From contig JANFNE010000020.1 in the NCBI GenBank assembly GCA_024867545.1, forward strand, positions 806,001 through 870,000: a stretch of DNA of 64,000 nt. The letters are read 5' to 3'. The notes beneath the pieces were generated by a model. The model searched no databases and was not told the origin of the DNA. It saw nothing but the letters and a program-made list of their open reading frames with translations. The translations under genes and the position numbers were made by a program. Source of the DNA: Phytopythium helicoides. Lineage: Eukaryota > Oomycota > Peronosporomycetes > Pythiales > Pythiaceae. Position 1 is the first letter of the stretch. Each line of letters begins with the position of its first letter. This document shows, in pieces, positions 1-14,522 of this stretch.

Positions 1-1660
<1,660 letters not shown>

Positions 1661-2320
1661 GCGAGCTCGCGCGCGCGGCCGATAGGGGAGGTATAGACGG
1701 TCTATATATCACGAGGAGCGCTGCTGGCTGTAATTTTTGCATTTCGGCTCAAGGACGACTGCATGTCGCTGCTCCGCGCTCCGTGGACAGCTTGTATGGA
1801 AGATCAACGCGACGCCTTGCATCGTTTTGCCCGTCTACTCGATCCCCTCTTGCCACCTTCCGTCGCACAGCGAGTATCAAGTGCAGGAATGAAATCACGT
1901 ACCCATGATTTATTGCACATCAGGTGACAGGTTGTCAATCGGATTGTCGTTCTCACGCGCATCGATCGACACACACTTCGAGCTCGTCCAGCATAGCGTT
2001 TCGGCGTCCGTCCTGCGAGGGTCGTCGAGCGGTGCAGCCATCAATGCGTATCTTTATCGCTCCTCGGCTTCAATCCACCTCGGCTGGTGATCACGACTGT
2101 AGCCATGAGTACGCCTTCCCCTACACATGTTTGAATGTGGACGAGCGACTGAGTGCGTCTTGTCAGTGCATACCGGTACATCAACTCGCTGAAGAGCCTC
2201 CACCAAAAAACGGTAGCCAATACAAAGGCGCCAACACACGGTGACTTCAACGCGGTCATTTGATTCGCTGGGGTTCTCGTCGTTTCGTATGGAAAGAAGT
2301 CAATTTGCAAGGGAGCAGCC
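1661..2320. other. Intergenic region between ARF copy A and the decayed ARF copy
   Basis: No gene is recognised. It contains the 3' flank of ARF copy A and the former promoter side of the pseudogene. The open frames here are short and carry no motif. Confidence 0.5.
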
Positions 2321-2845
2321 ATGGGCACAGCGTTTTCGTGGCTAGTTGGCAATAGAAACACCCGCATCATCATTGTGGGTCTCGATGGCGCTTGGAAACC
2401 CACGATCCTCCACATACTCAAGTTTTCAAAGGTCGACTCCACCATCCCCACCGTTGGTGCGCCTTCCTCTCCTACCGCTTGATAGTTGTTTGATGCTCGG
2501 AATTACAAGAGTTCCTTCGTTGAGAGGCTTTCAAGTCGAGACGGTTGGGAACAAGAGCACGAGTATTACCTTACGGGACCTCGGTGAAAAGAGCAAGGTA
2601 CCACCACTGAGCTATACACGTACTACATAGTCTCCCCGTGCGACCTTGCATTCAAACTGCCGGCCCTCACGCCACACTGCTCGTTTTCGGTCCTACTTCA
2701 AAGATCGGTTTGCTACGAGACTCTACTACTGTACCAGAATACGAAGAGCGTTATCTTTGTCGTCGATTCAGCCGATCACGAGCGTGTGAACGCTGCACGT
2801 GAAGTTTTTAAATGGTTGCCTATCGCTCTCCAGAAGGTCATGTAA
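2321..2845 (+). pseudogene. Decayed ARF GTPase copy
   Basis: The three-exon ARF layout is still visible: exon 1 from ATG 2321 to about 2456, an exon 2 remnant beginning GFQVETV, and an exon 3 remnant. The nucleotide-binding sites are lost. The P-loop GLDAAGKT has become GLDGAWKP, and the switch [10 protein letters not shown] has become RDLGEKSK. Exon 3 has a frame disruption in the RPLWRHYYQ region. It also has an internal deletion that joins the DSxDxERVNAARE segment directly to the C-terminal LQK tail, removing the NKQD segment. GTP binding is therefore not expected. A new non-GTPase role cannot be excluded, but the frame break in exon 3 argues for a pseudogene. Confidence 0.88.
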
Positions 2846-3465
2846 TCGCATCCAAAGCGCATATCAAATGCGTGGCTGTGGCCCTCATCTTCAAACATCC
2901 AGCGCAGCGTACAGAAAATGTAAGAAGGGGCGAATAGAAAGAGAGATCTGCACAAAATTTGCATGCGATTGTCAACTCCTCACTTGTGCTGCCATTTACA
3001 TTTTCATAGAGCCGACTTTGGTCGAAGCACATTCAGCTCATGCAATCGACTATTATTGAACCAAATCCCTTAACGAATGCTCAATCCGCGTTCTCGCCAC
3101 CTCGTGGCATAAATAGACTCGGCTGGCATCACAAAAGCTGTGCATGTTGTATTCGTTTCTGTTGCGTCATGTTGTGCATAACTCACGAAGCAGATGACAA
3201 GCGAACAGACAAACCTTGTTGGTCCACTCAGACGCAGCCAGCGCATACACACTGGTAATCCTAAATGAAGGTCAGTTCCCATGTGTTCTGGTGCTGGATT
3301 TGTAGCCAATACGATCCTTCCAACTCACACACAATCACAAGAAACGACGTTCCGCCTCGGGTTGAATGCCACAATGACTCGCTAATCACGACAACTATTA
3401 AGGCGCTGAATCACCCATTCTACAACTCATCTCCCAGAAGTAAAGCACCAAGCAAATCAACAACC
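2846..3465. other. Intergenic region within the ARF array
   Basis: No supported gene. The sequence just upstream of 3466 is A/C-rich and precedes the ATG of the next ARF copy, so it may hold that copy's promoter. Confidence 0.45.
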
Positions 3466-5712
<2,247 letters not shown>

Positions 5713-6156
5713 GGTGGCTGCCATGATTTCATGAGCGCCGTCTACTGAATCCTACGACAAGATCTCGGCCCCCGTCGAGTGCATGGATACCACCACAGTT
5801 GAGGCGTCTGCGCTGATGCCCACTCGAGGCACCGGCAGGCAGCTCAGCTGCGTCCGCGGGTTTTTCGATAGGAGGCGCTTGCGTATCATGCTCTTTGCTT
5901 TCTTCTTCCGTGCCTAGCTCAGTGAATGAAACCACCACTATCCTCGTTCGTTGCATTGACTGTTGTGTTATCATAGGGGAGGGAAGAGCTCAACAAGCAG
6001 ACATGATGATCAAAGCCCTCCAGCCCACTGCAGCGGAGAAAAAAAAAAAAAATCGTGCTGTGTGCCTGAAGAGCGAGCATGTTACGCGATAAAAAGCCAC
6101 AGAATACAAGAGCTGGGGTTGGGTGTCGAGCTCCAACCTATTCGCCCCGCCGCAGC
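5713..6156. other. Convergent 3' intergenic region
   Basis: This lies between the 3' ends of ARF copy B (+) and V-ATPase F (-). An A13 run is present at about 6039-6052. No gene is seen. Confidence 0.5.
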
Positions 6157-6647
6157 TCAGGGCTCGCCCAGCATGAGGTTGACGCGCTTCATGATGTAGT
6201 CCTTGGACGGGTCGTACGGCGAGTCCTTGCTGGGGATCTCGAGCACCGTCGGGATAGGTCTTCTCGTACGTGTTGAGCAGGTGGCGGATCTCCTCCGCGA
6301 TCTAAAAATCACCAGCAGCCAATTGTTCACCCGCCACAGTCAACGCCACACCCCTCGGCTCAGCAAAGCCCACGCAGACGCACGTGCTGGTTGATCAGGA
6401 TGATGGCAATGTCGTCGCGGCTCGTGAGCGAGCGGAAGGCCGCCTCAATGGCCGAGATGGGCGTCGCTACAGCGCCAAAACCGCGTCAGTCCCCGCCTCC
6501 GCCTGCTCCGCTCGAGGCCCACGCACACTGCTTGACGACCAGGAAGTTGGTGCCCTCGGCCGTGCGGTGGCCCACGCCAGCCAGGATGAAGCCCGTGACC
6601 GTGTCCTCGTCGCCGATCACGCCGATCAGCTTGGTGCCGTCGCTCAT
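6157..6647 (-). CDS. ATP6V1F: V-type proton ATPase subunit F (one-base frameshift in the last exon)
   Basis: Three exons on the minus strand: 6647-6527, 6466-6384 and 6301-6157. The protein starts [17 protein letters not shown] and contains the family landmarks [33 protein letters not shown] and, near the C-terminus, [13 protein letters not shown]. Corrected length is about 115 aa, normal for the family. Subunit F sits in the central stalk of the V1 sector and couples ATP hydrolysis to proton pumping. In exon 3 an extra base at about 6254-6257, after TYEKT, shifts the frame out of the conserved [12 protein letters not shown] segment. The exon is 145 nt instead of 144. A consensus error is more likely than a true loss, because everything downstream is still conserved in the next frame. 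Confidence 0.9.
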
Positions 6648-6814
6648 ATTGGCTTGCGAGATGTCCAAAGTCGCCGCTCGCTGCAAAGATCCACCGCTTA
6701 GATTCGCACTTCGGCTCTTTCGATGAGGTCGACACGCACTTATCTACTAAGTACGCAAGCCCAAGTGGCGCGGCAACCAAGGAGCATACTCAGTTGCATA
6801 GTGATCGACGAGCC

Positions 6815-8504
6815 ATGCTGTCGACCGGCGCGCCGGCGACGCAGCAGCACCTGCAGGGGCTCATGGCGCGGCGCACGACGCCCGCCGACCCTGCGAACCC
6901 TGTCGCGTACTTTGGGCACGTGGCGGACGCCGTGCGTGCGAACGGAGACATCACCAAGCAGCGGTGCGTGGAGCTGGAGCCGAGGAGGTGGCTGCCGAGT
7001 TTGCTCATGCTGCGGGTGCGTTGGTGCAGCGCGTACAACCTCAAGCGGCGCTGGAAGGTCGCGCACCAGGGGTACGAGTCGGTGCTCAACCGCAAGAAGC
7101 GCGCGGAAGTCAGGTGCGAGGGAGACTGGCGGAGTTAGTTTGCTGAACGCCACCTCACGCCGTGGGCTTGGCAGCACGACGCAGTCCAAGGCCAGCGCGA
7201 GCAGCTCGCTGCTGGTGGCGCGGCCCGCGGGAGTCCCGTTGACGCCTGGTGTGCAGACGACTGCGCCAGGCGTTGCCGCGTATTTGAGCTCGCTGCAGGC
7301 AGCTGCTGCCGCGGTGGCCGCCGCGAAATGCAAAGCAGCAGGCGGCAGCGGCCAAGCCGCTTCCATCTCCAAAGCCAGTTGCTAAGCCTGTCACGCTCTT
7401 GCCTGCGGGCCAGGCTAACCAGCCAACGCAGTCTACGCCAGCCAAGCCGGCTCAGCCAGCCTTATCAATTCAGCAGCAGCAGCAGCAACAACAACAACAG
7501 CAGCAATTGCAACAGCTGCAGCAGCTCAAAAGCTCCAACAAATTCAGCAGCAGCAGGCCAAAATCAAGCAACAACAGCAAGAGCAGCAGCGTATCCAGCA
7601 ACAGCAGGCTCAGGCTCATGTGAGGGCGATCACGGGAGCAACCACGAGCTGCCGCACCGTCGACGCAACCTGCAGCGTCAACCACTGCACAACCCGCTGC
7701 AGCTCCAAGCTACATTCAGCCGCAAGTTCCGAAGCGAGCGGACTTGACCGTCGGCACAACTGTCTTGATTCGGGTAAGCTCTTGGTGGTACTACCTTGAT
7801 AGCTCCATGTTCACACAAACTAAGGTTGACATCCATGATTGGCAGAACACTGCAGACTTGGTCGCATGCGGTGCGCGAAACCTCGCAGGCAAAATGGTGA
7901 ATGCTACCTCTAGTTGTCACGAAACCATCATGCTTTAACTCACAAACTACATCGCTACTTCCGCAGGGTCGCATTGTCGCGTCACCACAGATTTACGGCC
8001 AGGAACTGTACTCGGTGTACATTGACGAGCACGAGGCGCTGTTCCAAATCCCTTTCAACGCTCTGACACTAGTAGGGCGACCTCAAGCTGCGGAGTCTTC
8101 GACTTCAAACGCCAGCGCGGGGTCGTCCACAGCCACTTCAACAACGGTGCACACTAGCACGTTACAGCAGCAGTCCCAGGGGAGCAGCGCGATGTTGACC
8201 GCAGCTAGCAACGCGATGAATTCGTCGGCTACCGCAACCTGGGACGCAAGGACCTACAATTGACCAAGTAAAGATGGAACACTCTTTCCAGTTGCACCGG
8301 CTGATGCAACAGCAATATCGTGAGATCCAAGTGCTCCAGCAGCAATACGCCGAGTGTCGACTCGTCAATCCAGGAGCGCTCGCCGGAATCCAACAGCAGC
8401 TCTCTAAACTGCGGCTCGTCCACCTCTCGCAAGTGCAGACGCTCAAAAGCAAGCAAGCACTTGACTTGCTACACAAGCAGCAGCAGCAACAGCACCACAA
8501 CTAA
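6815..8504 (+). CDS. Glutamine-rich protein of unknown function (frame interrupted)
   Basis: Start at ATG 6815 (MLSTGAPATQQ). Several segments in different frames look coding. They are an N-terminal segment with FGHVADAVRAN, a Pro/Lys/Gln segment leading into a polyglutamine run near 7470-7510, and a Gln-rich coiled coil. Next comes a compact domain (GTTVLIR, DIHDWQNTADLV, GRIVASPQIYGQELYSVYID) split by introns at about 7772-7824 and 7895-7966. A C-terminal Gln-rich helix ends at the TAA at 8502-8504. The frame shifts by one base near 7,331, 7,529, 7,630 and 8,225, although Gln/Ala/Pro-rich coding continues in the next frame each time. No family is recognised. Poly-Gln tails are common in chromatin and transcription co-factors, but that role is not shown. 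Confidence 0.6.
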
Positions 8505-8644
8505 TTGCGAGCAACCCCAAATCAATCCAGTGTTTCGGGTCGTTCATGCAATTCTACTCGTTTCTTTGATGTGATTTCCATGCAGTAAATCTCAAACTGA
8601 AAAAAAGAGTGCTCCACCATGACAAAGCTCCTACAGTACGACAC

Positions 8645-11141
8645 TTACTGCTGGTAGTAGCCGGCGTACTGCTGAGCGTATGCCTGGGAGTAGGCAGGCA
8701 GCCGCTGGAGTAGCAGTCGTGGTATCAGCCGCCTGTGTGTACGCCTGGGTTCCATATCCCTGAGCATACAGATACGATTGTCAGTTGACGACGAACAAAA
8801 GCTAACTCAGCACAAGCAAGATACGCATGCGCCAAGAAAGAGACACCCTAATATGTGCAAGGACGCAGCCGAAGCCTCATCGCCCGTATCGCAGCACTTC
8901 TCTCTCCCTTGGCGCAGTCCGAGAGGAAAAGCTCCCGAAGCTTCCCTCAACATAAACGAACACGCCAAGTTGGCGCGAGCACGCTCTCAGCGATCTCTTT
9001 CCCAATACGCGGGAAAGAAAAACACGCATGACACGAAGGCTTTACCTGGTAGTAGCCGGCGTACTGCTGCGCGTACGCAGATGCTTGGGAAGTGGCAGCA
9101 GCGGATGTTGTGGCAGCAGACGTAACAGGAGCTGCAGTAGTAGCTGCCACTTGCTGGGGTTCGACTCTCGGACGCTTGCTGCCGACCTCGTAGCTCTCGT
9201 CGAAAGAAACCGACGTGCATCCACATTCCACACCAACAGCTTCATCGTCCGGTCCCGAGCTACGCTGTTCTTGCGCTTCCACGTCAACTCGCGCTGGCGA
9301 ATCTCGCGCACACTCTGGATAGACCCGCCATACATCTCCGTAAAATCAGCGTACTGAAGCCACAGGTCGCTCTTCTCGTCGTTACCCAGCGGGCTGCTGT
9401 CTGCAATCGCGCGCTCGTACAGCTGGGTTACTCGGGAGGGAAAATGCTCCGCTGAGCCGATGCTGGCATTTGTCTCGAATGAAATGTAGTTCAGCCAGAA
9501 CAACAACGCACCCCCTGCATGCTCGATGGCACGCTCGAAGATTTCACGGGCTTGGTCCACGTCGTTCAGAGAGCGAAGAACATAGTTCGCATACGTCGTG
9601 ACCACATGGGCATGAACACTTGCATCATCCTTGCTAACATCCAGTGCACGTCCGTACCATTCTTTCACTTTGTCAAAGTTCTGGCATCGACGCTCGAAGT
9701 TGCAATAGCGAAGGTAAGCCTCGACGAGCTTGGGAGCCACGTGGGTCAAAACGGTCATGTAAGTGCTAGAAGCCTCTTCCAGTTTGCCATGAGCTTCCAG
9801 AAACGTGGCGTACTCAAGGTAGATCGACGCGCGGTACTTGAGGAACACGGTCACGGCACGCTGGAAAATAGCGTTGGCTGCGTCAAAGCCCGCGGTTTTC
9901 TCTTTCCATTCGGCGTAGCGTACCCACATGTCCTCATAATTCGCACAAGCAATCAGGCAGCGTTCGTAAAGTGTTTCGCATCGCAAGTTGTCCCCAGCCA
10001 CCTCCTCATAATCGAGATAGTTGTGCCAGTTGCGGATCGAAGAATCAGCAACGGGTGTAACGTGGAAGTAGCTGCGGTCGATGCCCGCTTCAAACGCTTG
10101 GCGGCGGTACACCCCTTCTGCGGTCTTTTTCTTGATGGCCTCCAGCGCGTTCACGATCTTGACGCGCAGCAGCCCTTCGTCCATCAGATCATCTTCACCA
10201 GCAAGCTGCTTGAGCTCCTCGCTCGTCGCCAGGACATTTAGCGGCTGCGCGAGCACAAACTGGTTGTACTTCTCCCAGAACTCGTCCAGGTTGGTCAGCG
10301 GCTGGTGCATGATGCGCTTGAACACTTGGTTCAGCCGCAACATATCATTCTGCAGCAAGAAAGGCACCATTAGCCAGTGCTACAAGTTTGACATTCGGAT
10401 TCAAAGACGCACATTGATCGTCTCGAGCTGGATGTACATATCCCAGATCGTTCCGGCCAACGGGTCACTGCCGCACCGCAGCACCGCAGCCTCCAGAGCC
10501 CTGCATCACCCTCACAAGTCAGTTTTTCATCACAATCACAACAAAGCCAATTGCACTCACGTTCGGCACTCATCCACCGGCGCTCGTAGCGTGTGGATGA
10601 CGAACTCGAGGTACTTGATCCACATGTCGACACTGTGGGCGACGGCCGCCACTCCGCGCTCATACACAGCGCGCGCGCGGCTCCCCGCCTCCACCAGGTC
10701 CACCGCAGGTGCCACATCTTCCGAGGTGCGCGTCGCCCGCGCGTACTCGTACTGCGCGTACTACAAGACCCCATCCACAGGTTAGATCTCCCCGCCCCGC
10801 AATCCTTCGTCTCATGAAGACACACCTTGTTCCAGTAGCCAAAGCACAGCGGAAACTCGGCCAGGAAGCGGTCGTACGTGGCTTCAATCGTTTCCACCGG
10901 CGCCTCCGCCTGCCAGCCCAGCAATAACATCAAATTAAAAAAAAATCGTGAGCGCTTTCTCCATTTTCCCCCCGCTGCTCCCACAGCCACTCACGTCGCT
11001 CTCGTAGTGCGCGAGCAGCTGCACCCACGAGTTGAAGTCGAGCGGGTTCTGCGCCACGGCTGCGCTCAGCGTCTCCACGGGCGACGGCGTCTGCTCGGCG
11101 GCCGCGTCAGGCGCGGCGCTCGGTGCGGCGGCGGCGTCCAT
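8645..11141 (-). CDS. PRPF39: Pre-mRNA-processing factor 39 (Prp39-like, HAT repeats)
   Basis: Exons on the minus strand: 11141-10995, 10909-10826, 10760-10561, 10500-10413, 10349-9046, then 8759-8645 after a 286-bp intron. All upstream joints keep phase. The protein is a chain of HAT-type helical repeats with motifs such as WVQLLAHYES, AEFPLCFGYW, VDMWIKYLEFVI, RNWHNYLDYEE, YERCLIACANY and FWLNYISFE. This matches Prp39, a U1 snRNP-associated splicing factor. The C-terminus is Ala/Tyr/Gln-rich and ends in YAQQYAGYYQQ. Two one-base frame changes are needed: near 9,285-9,300, where HAT coding continues into the SYEVGSKRPRVEPQQ tail, and near 8,694-8,703 in the last exon. The YAQQYAGYYQ motif occurs at the end of both of the last two exons. 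Confidence 0.87.
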
Positions 11142-11464
11142 TAGCTCGATGTACTTTCCGGAAATCCTCGCGACTCCTTGGTGCTGGGCGACGGATACGC
11201 CGCCACCCGTCCTGAAATGATACAAAGGAGGAGTGCAAAGGGGAGCAATGGAGGAGGAGGGTCGCCTTCAAAGGAAGTGTGGACCACGCGATTATTGAGG
11301 CGAATATTGGCTTCTGGAAACATTGAGCCACTTCAACATGATTGATAACCCTTAGTGCACATGAGGTATCCCGTACTGGCATCTCGGTGCAGTGGCTATG
11401 GGCACGCGTCCCGGGACGTGAGATGGCTATGCAACTCCACCAGCACCCGCCTGCGAACGCCGGT

Positions 11465-11950
11465 GGATCTTTCCACTCACGGAATGCTTGAAAGTCGCGC
11501 GATTTGGGTTGTCTGTCGTCACCGTCGGCTCCTTGGTCTCCGTCGTCTCCTTCGCCTATGTCGTCTCCATCATCTCCATCTTCATTCGCTGGCGCCAGGG
11601 CTGAACGCCCGTCGCCTGTTTGCGTATTGCCGTCCTCCGTCTTGAGTCCGCGAACCCCGCGGGTCTCCAACTGAATCAACGGCGCTGTGGTAGTTCGGGA
11701 GGATTCGGCCTTGGTCACTGTGGGAACAGCGCAAGGAAACCCGAACCAGCTGGCCGTGGAAAGAGGATCGGCGAGGCTTACAGGCAAGGCGTCGCCGAGA
11801 CTGCGAGCTGACAAGGTCGAAGAAAGACTCGGCAGCACCGCTCCTGCTCGTCTTCATCATCGTTGTCGTCGTCGTCGGAAGATTCCGACTGCTTGGAGTA
11901 GCTGCGTGCCCCGGGTCGTGAGCCGGGAAATGCGGCCGCTTGGACTCCAT
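11465..11950 (-). CDS. Small acidic protein of unknown function with a possible GoLoco-like segment
   Basis: Read from ATG 11950 (MESKRPHFPAHDPG) on the minus strand. After about 45 residues comes ESFFDLVSSQSRR. The sequence one frame over continues LGDALPVSLADPL, then TAPLIQLETRGVRG and an Asp/Glu/Gly-rich tract (DGDDGDDIGEGDDGDQGADGDD, near 11,535-11,590). The two frames overlap near 11,810, so either one base is missing or an intron was not identified. FFDL..SQ..RL.D resembles the GoLoco motif that binds G-alpha subunits, but the match is partial. The unframed reading alone would be a 122-aa protein ending at 11582. The 3' limit given is approximate. Confidence 0.35.
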
Positions 11951-12332
11951 CTTGCAAATTCATGACTGAGGGACTGTGGAGTGCTGGGGTTTGCTCAGCC
12001 AGCGAACCGTTCCTCCCAACGAGGGGGCCCTCCTTAACGGTCCTATCGAGCCGCTAGGATCCGGTGGAGCGACGCTGCAGGGAGAATTTAGGACTTTGCG
12101 TTGGCATCCACGACACAACCAGTGAGCCCTCGGCAAGCCTTCAACGTGTCCGAGAATTCCAGCAGCGTCTTTGAGTCGCCTAGGGAAGTCTTCATGACGC
12201 TCAGGGCTCCTGGCACCCCATGCTAATGAGAATCAAGCGTGTCATGCAGAGACTATCGCTTGCAGTTTATGTGCTTATGTCGTAAGATACGACGTTGGGA
12301 GCCAAGGAAATAAATAGCGTCACGAACTACAC
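11951..12332. other. Intergenic region
   Basis: No gene is seen between the acidic-protein start and the 3' end of the transporter, both on the minus strand. The region should hold the promoter of the upstream gene and the transporter terminator. Confidence 0.45.
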
Positions 12333-14246
12333 CTACAAGTACCGCCGGCGACTGCGGAAGGCACGAGCTACACCTAATATGACGCCTAGAGCGAGCAGCG
12401 ACCCGCATATTATGGCGGTCTCGGTTTCCATGAAGGTCTTCACGATGAGGTAGCCGAGCAGCAGTGCCGGCAGCAGCGACAGCAGCAGCATGAGCGGGAT
12501 TCCTCCTGGCACTGATGGCATTTAGCAAGAACACCAAGGTGTTGGTGACGGGAGCTTTGTGAGAATGATATAAGCAGCACCAACCTTTCGCCGGTCGCGG
12601 CATGTAAGGGAGCGAGCGACGAAGCTCGAGCGCAGCAGCGAGGACCACAAGCTGAGTGAGTGCAGCGAAAGTGTTGGCCACGGGAAGAAGATACTCCAAG
12701 CTGCACGTCGAGACGGCCAGCACAGCGACGAGACTAGCGATGATCGACCAGTGCGGACTGTCGAAGCGCTTGGTGCGTCTGCAAGTACGCGAAACGTGTG
12801 TTAGTCATGAGGTAGGCTACGTTTTCAGTTGCGACTCGCGACGTACGCGCGAAGGAACTTCGGGGCGAGCGAAATGTCGGCCATTCCTGTGAGCTGGTAG
12901 CCCTCACAGAAGACCTGCGCCGTGTACATTCCTAGCAGCCCGATCGCCGACGCGGCGATGATGAGGCTGCGGAGACCGGTACCACCAATCTGCTCGGCGA
13001 GCGACGGAAAGCTCCAGTCGGAGAGCTGCCTCCACTGGTCTCGTGTAGCGCTGAAGGATGCCAACAGTGGCAGCAGATACAGCATGTACACTGTCAGGAA
13101 CGTGAAGTAGATGGCGTGCGGAAACGTGCGCGCCGGATTGAGTACGTGACCGCCAGCGGTAGATGCCACGTGGAACCCGTCGAAGCTCCAGAAAACCGTG
13201 CTGCCGAGGCCAACCCAGTCGATCCCCTCGCCTGATGACGTCTTAACTGAGCTGGCACTCGTGATCCTCTCCTGAGAGTATCCCCAACCAGTCAGCACGG
13301 CATACGGCGCGACAACACACACGAGAAGTGCGAAGGATAGTGTCCAAGTCAACGCTTTGGTGCCGAGCAAGCTTGGTAAAGTCAACACGATGGCGATCAC
13401 GGCCTTGACAAGGAAGGTCACACCCGAAGCGACCGCCACGCCCAGCGCAGAGGTTACGAGGTTGAACGCTAGCGCGATTCGGTAGACGCGAGAGAAGATG
13501 CTCGCGGCCCATGCCCAGAAGCCGACTTGAAACGCGCAGGCTGGGCCAAACGCATTCAACGCCCACACCACGTAGCCGCCTGTGGCATTTCACGCAGGTC
13601 AGCTCATGCCTAAATGGCCTTCGCCTTCAGCGAATTCGCAGTTACCGTCTTCGGGCAGCGCCGAGGCCAGCTCTGCGATGATGGCCGCGTAAGGACCGCT
13701 GCAGAGCAGTGGGAAAAGAACCAGGAAAAGCGTCCCGGTTACGGGATCGTCCGCTATCACCTCGCTCGGGTTGAGCGGCCCACTGCAAACCTGCAGTTCA
13801 CCGTGTAAGGGTCAGTGCCGAGCACTCCAGTCCGCCGCAACGAATATACTGACACAGAAGAAGCACAGCGCGAGCAACCCTCCCGTGCTCATGACTCGGC
13901 GTCTGGACGCTGCTGGCACGTGATGACCGTGGTGCCTGTTGTGACCTCTAGCAGGTTTCCTCATCGCGCGTCGAACGAGCAAGTCGATCGACTCGAAGTC
14001 GTCGTCGTCCAGCGTGATGCTGGCCAACCAAACCTCGTCACCACCCAACCTCCCCCACCTATTGCAAGCAACAAGCACGCAGCCGTACCTCTGCTCGTGG
14101 TCGCTGATCTGCAGCGAGTTGGACATGATGGCGATGTCCTCGTCGTCCGCGCCGATCGAGTCGCTCGGCTGCTCGCTCCGCGGCTCAAAGGCCTCGGTCC
14201 TCGCGCTCATGCGGCTCTCCAGCCGCCTGCTGCCCTCCCCGTGCAT
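12333..14246 (-). CDS. APC-superfamily amino acid/polyamine transporter
   Basis: Six exons keep phase throughout: 14246-14089, 14019-13854, 13790-13646, 13579-12847, 12778-12585 and 12511-12333. They give about 524 aa. A hydrophilic acidic N-terminus (DDEDIAIMSNSLQISDHEQ) is followed by membrane segments. The first shows GGLLALCFFCV then SGPLNPSEV, aligning with the conserved SGGP(F)G.E motif of transmembrane helix 1. Later landmarks are IIAELASALPEDGGYVVW and FWSFDGFHVASTAG. This pattern is typical of eukaryotic APC permeases close to the plant PUT/LAT group, which import amino acids or polyamines at the plasma membrane. The substrate cannot be read from the sequence. An in-frame Met at 14405 would add 53 residues. 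The first intron is inferred; that stretch is also open in frame. Confidence 0.85.
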
Positions 14247-14522
14247 ACCCAGCGCGGAGCTCAAGTCGATGGCGAGCGAAGGCGATGGCAAATGGAGCTG
14301 AGACCGGAGGCAGGCGTGAGGAGCGGCCGGCTCATTGCAGACTGAGCAGCTCAGTGGCTGTTGATGTCCGGTTCCGAGGCGAGATTCGCGACTGAGATGC
14401 GCCATGATAACGCACCTAGTTGAAGTGGGTCGAATCTCGGCGATTCCCCTACCCGCATTGGACAGTGGCTTTCATCGGTTATGAAGGTATGTAGAGTATA
14501 GCTGAAATTGGAGACAAGCACG

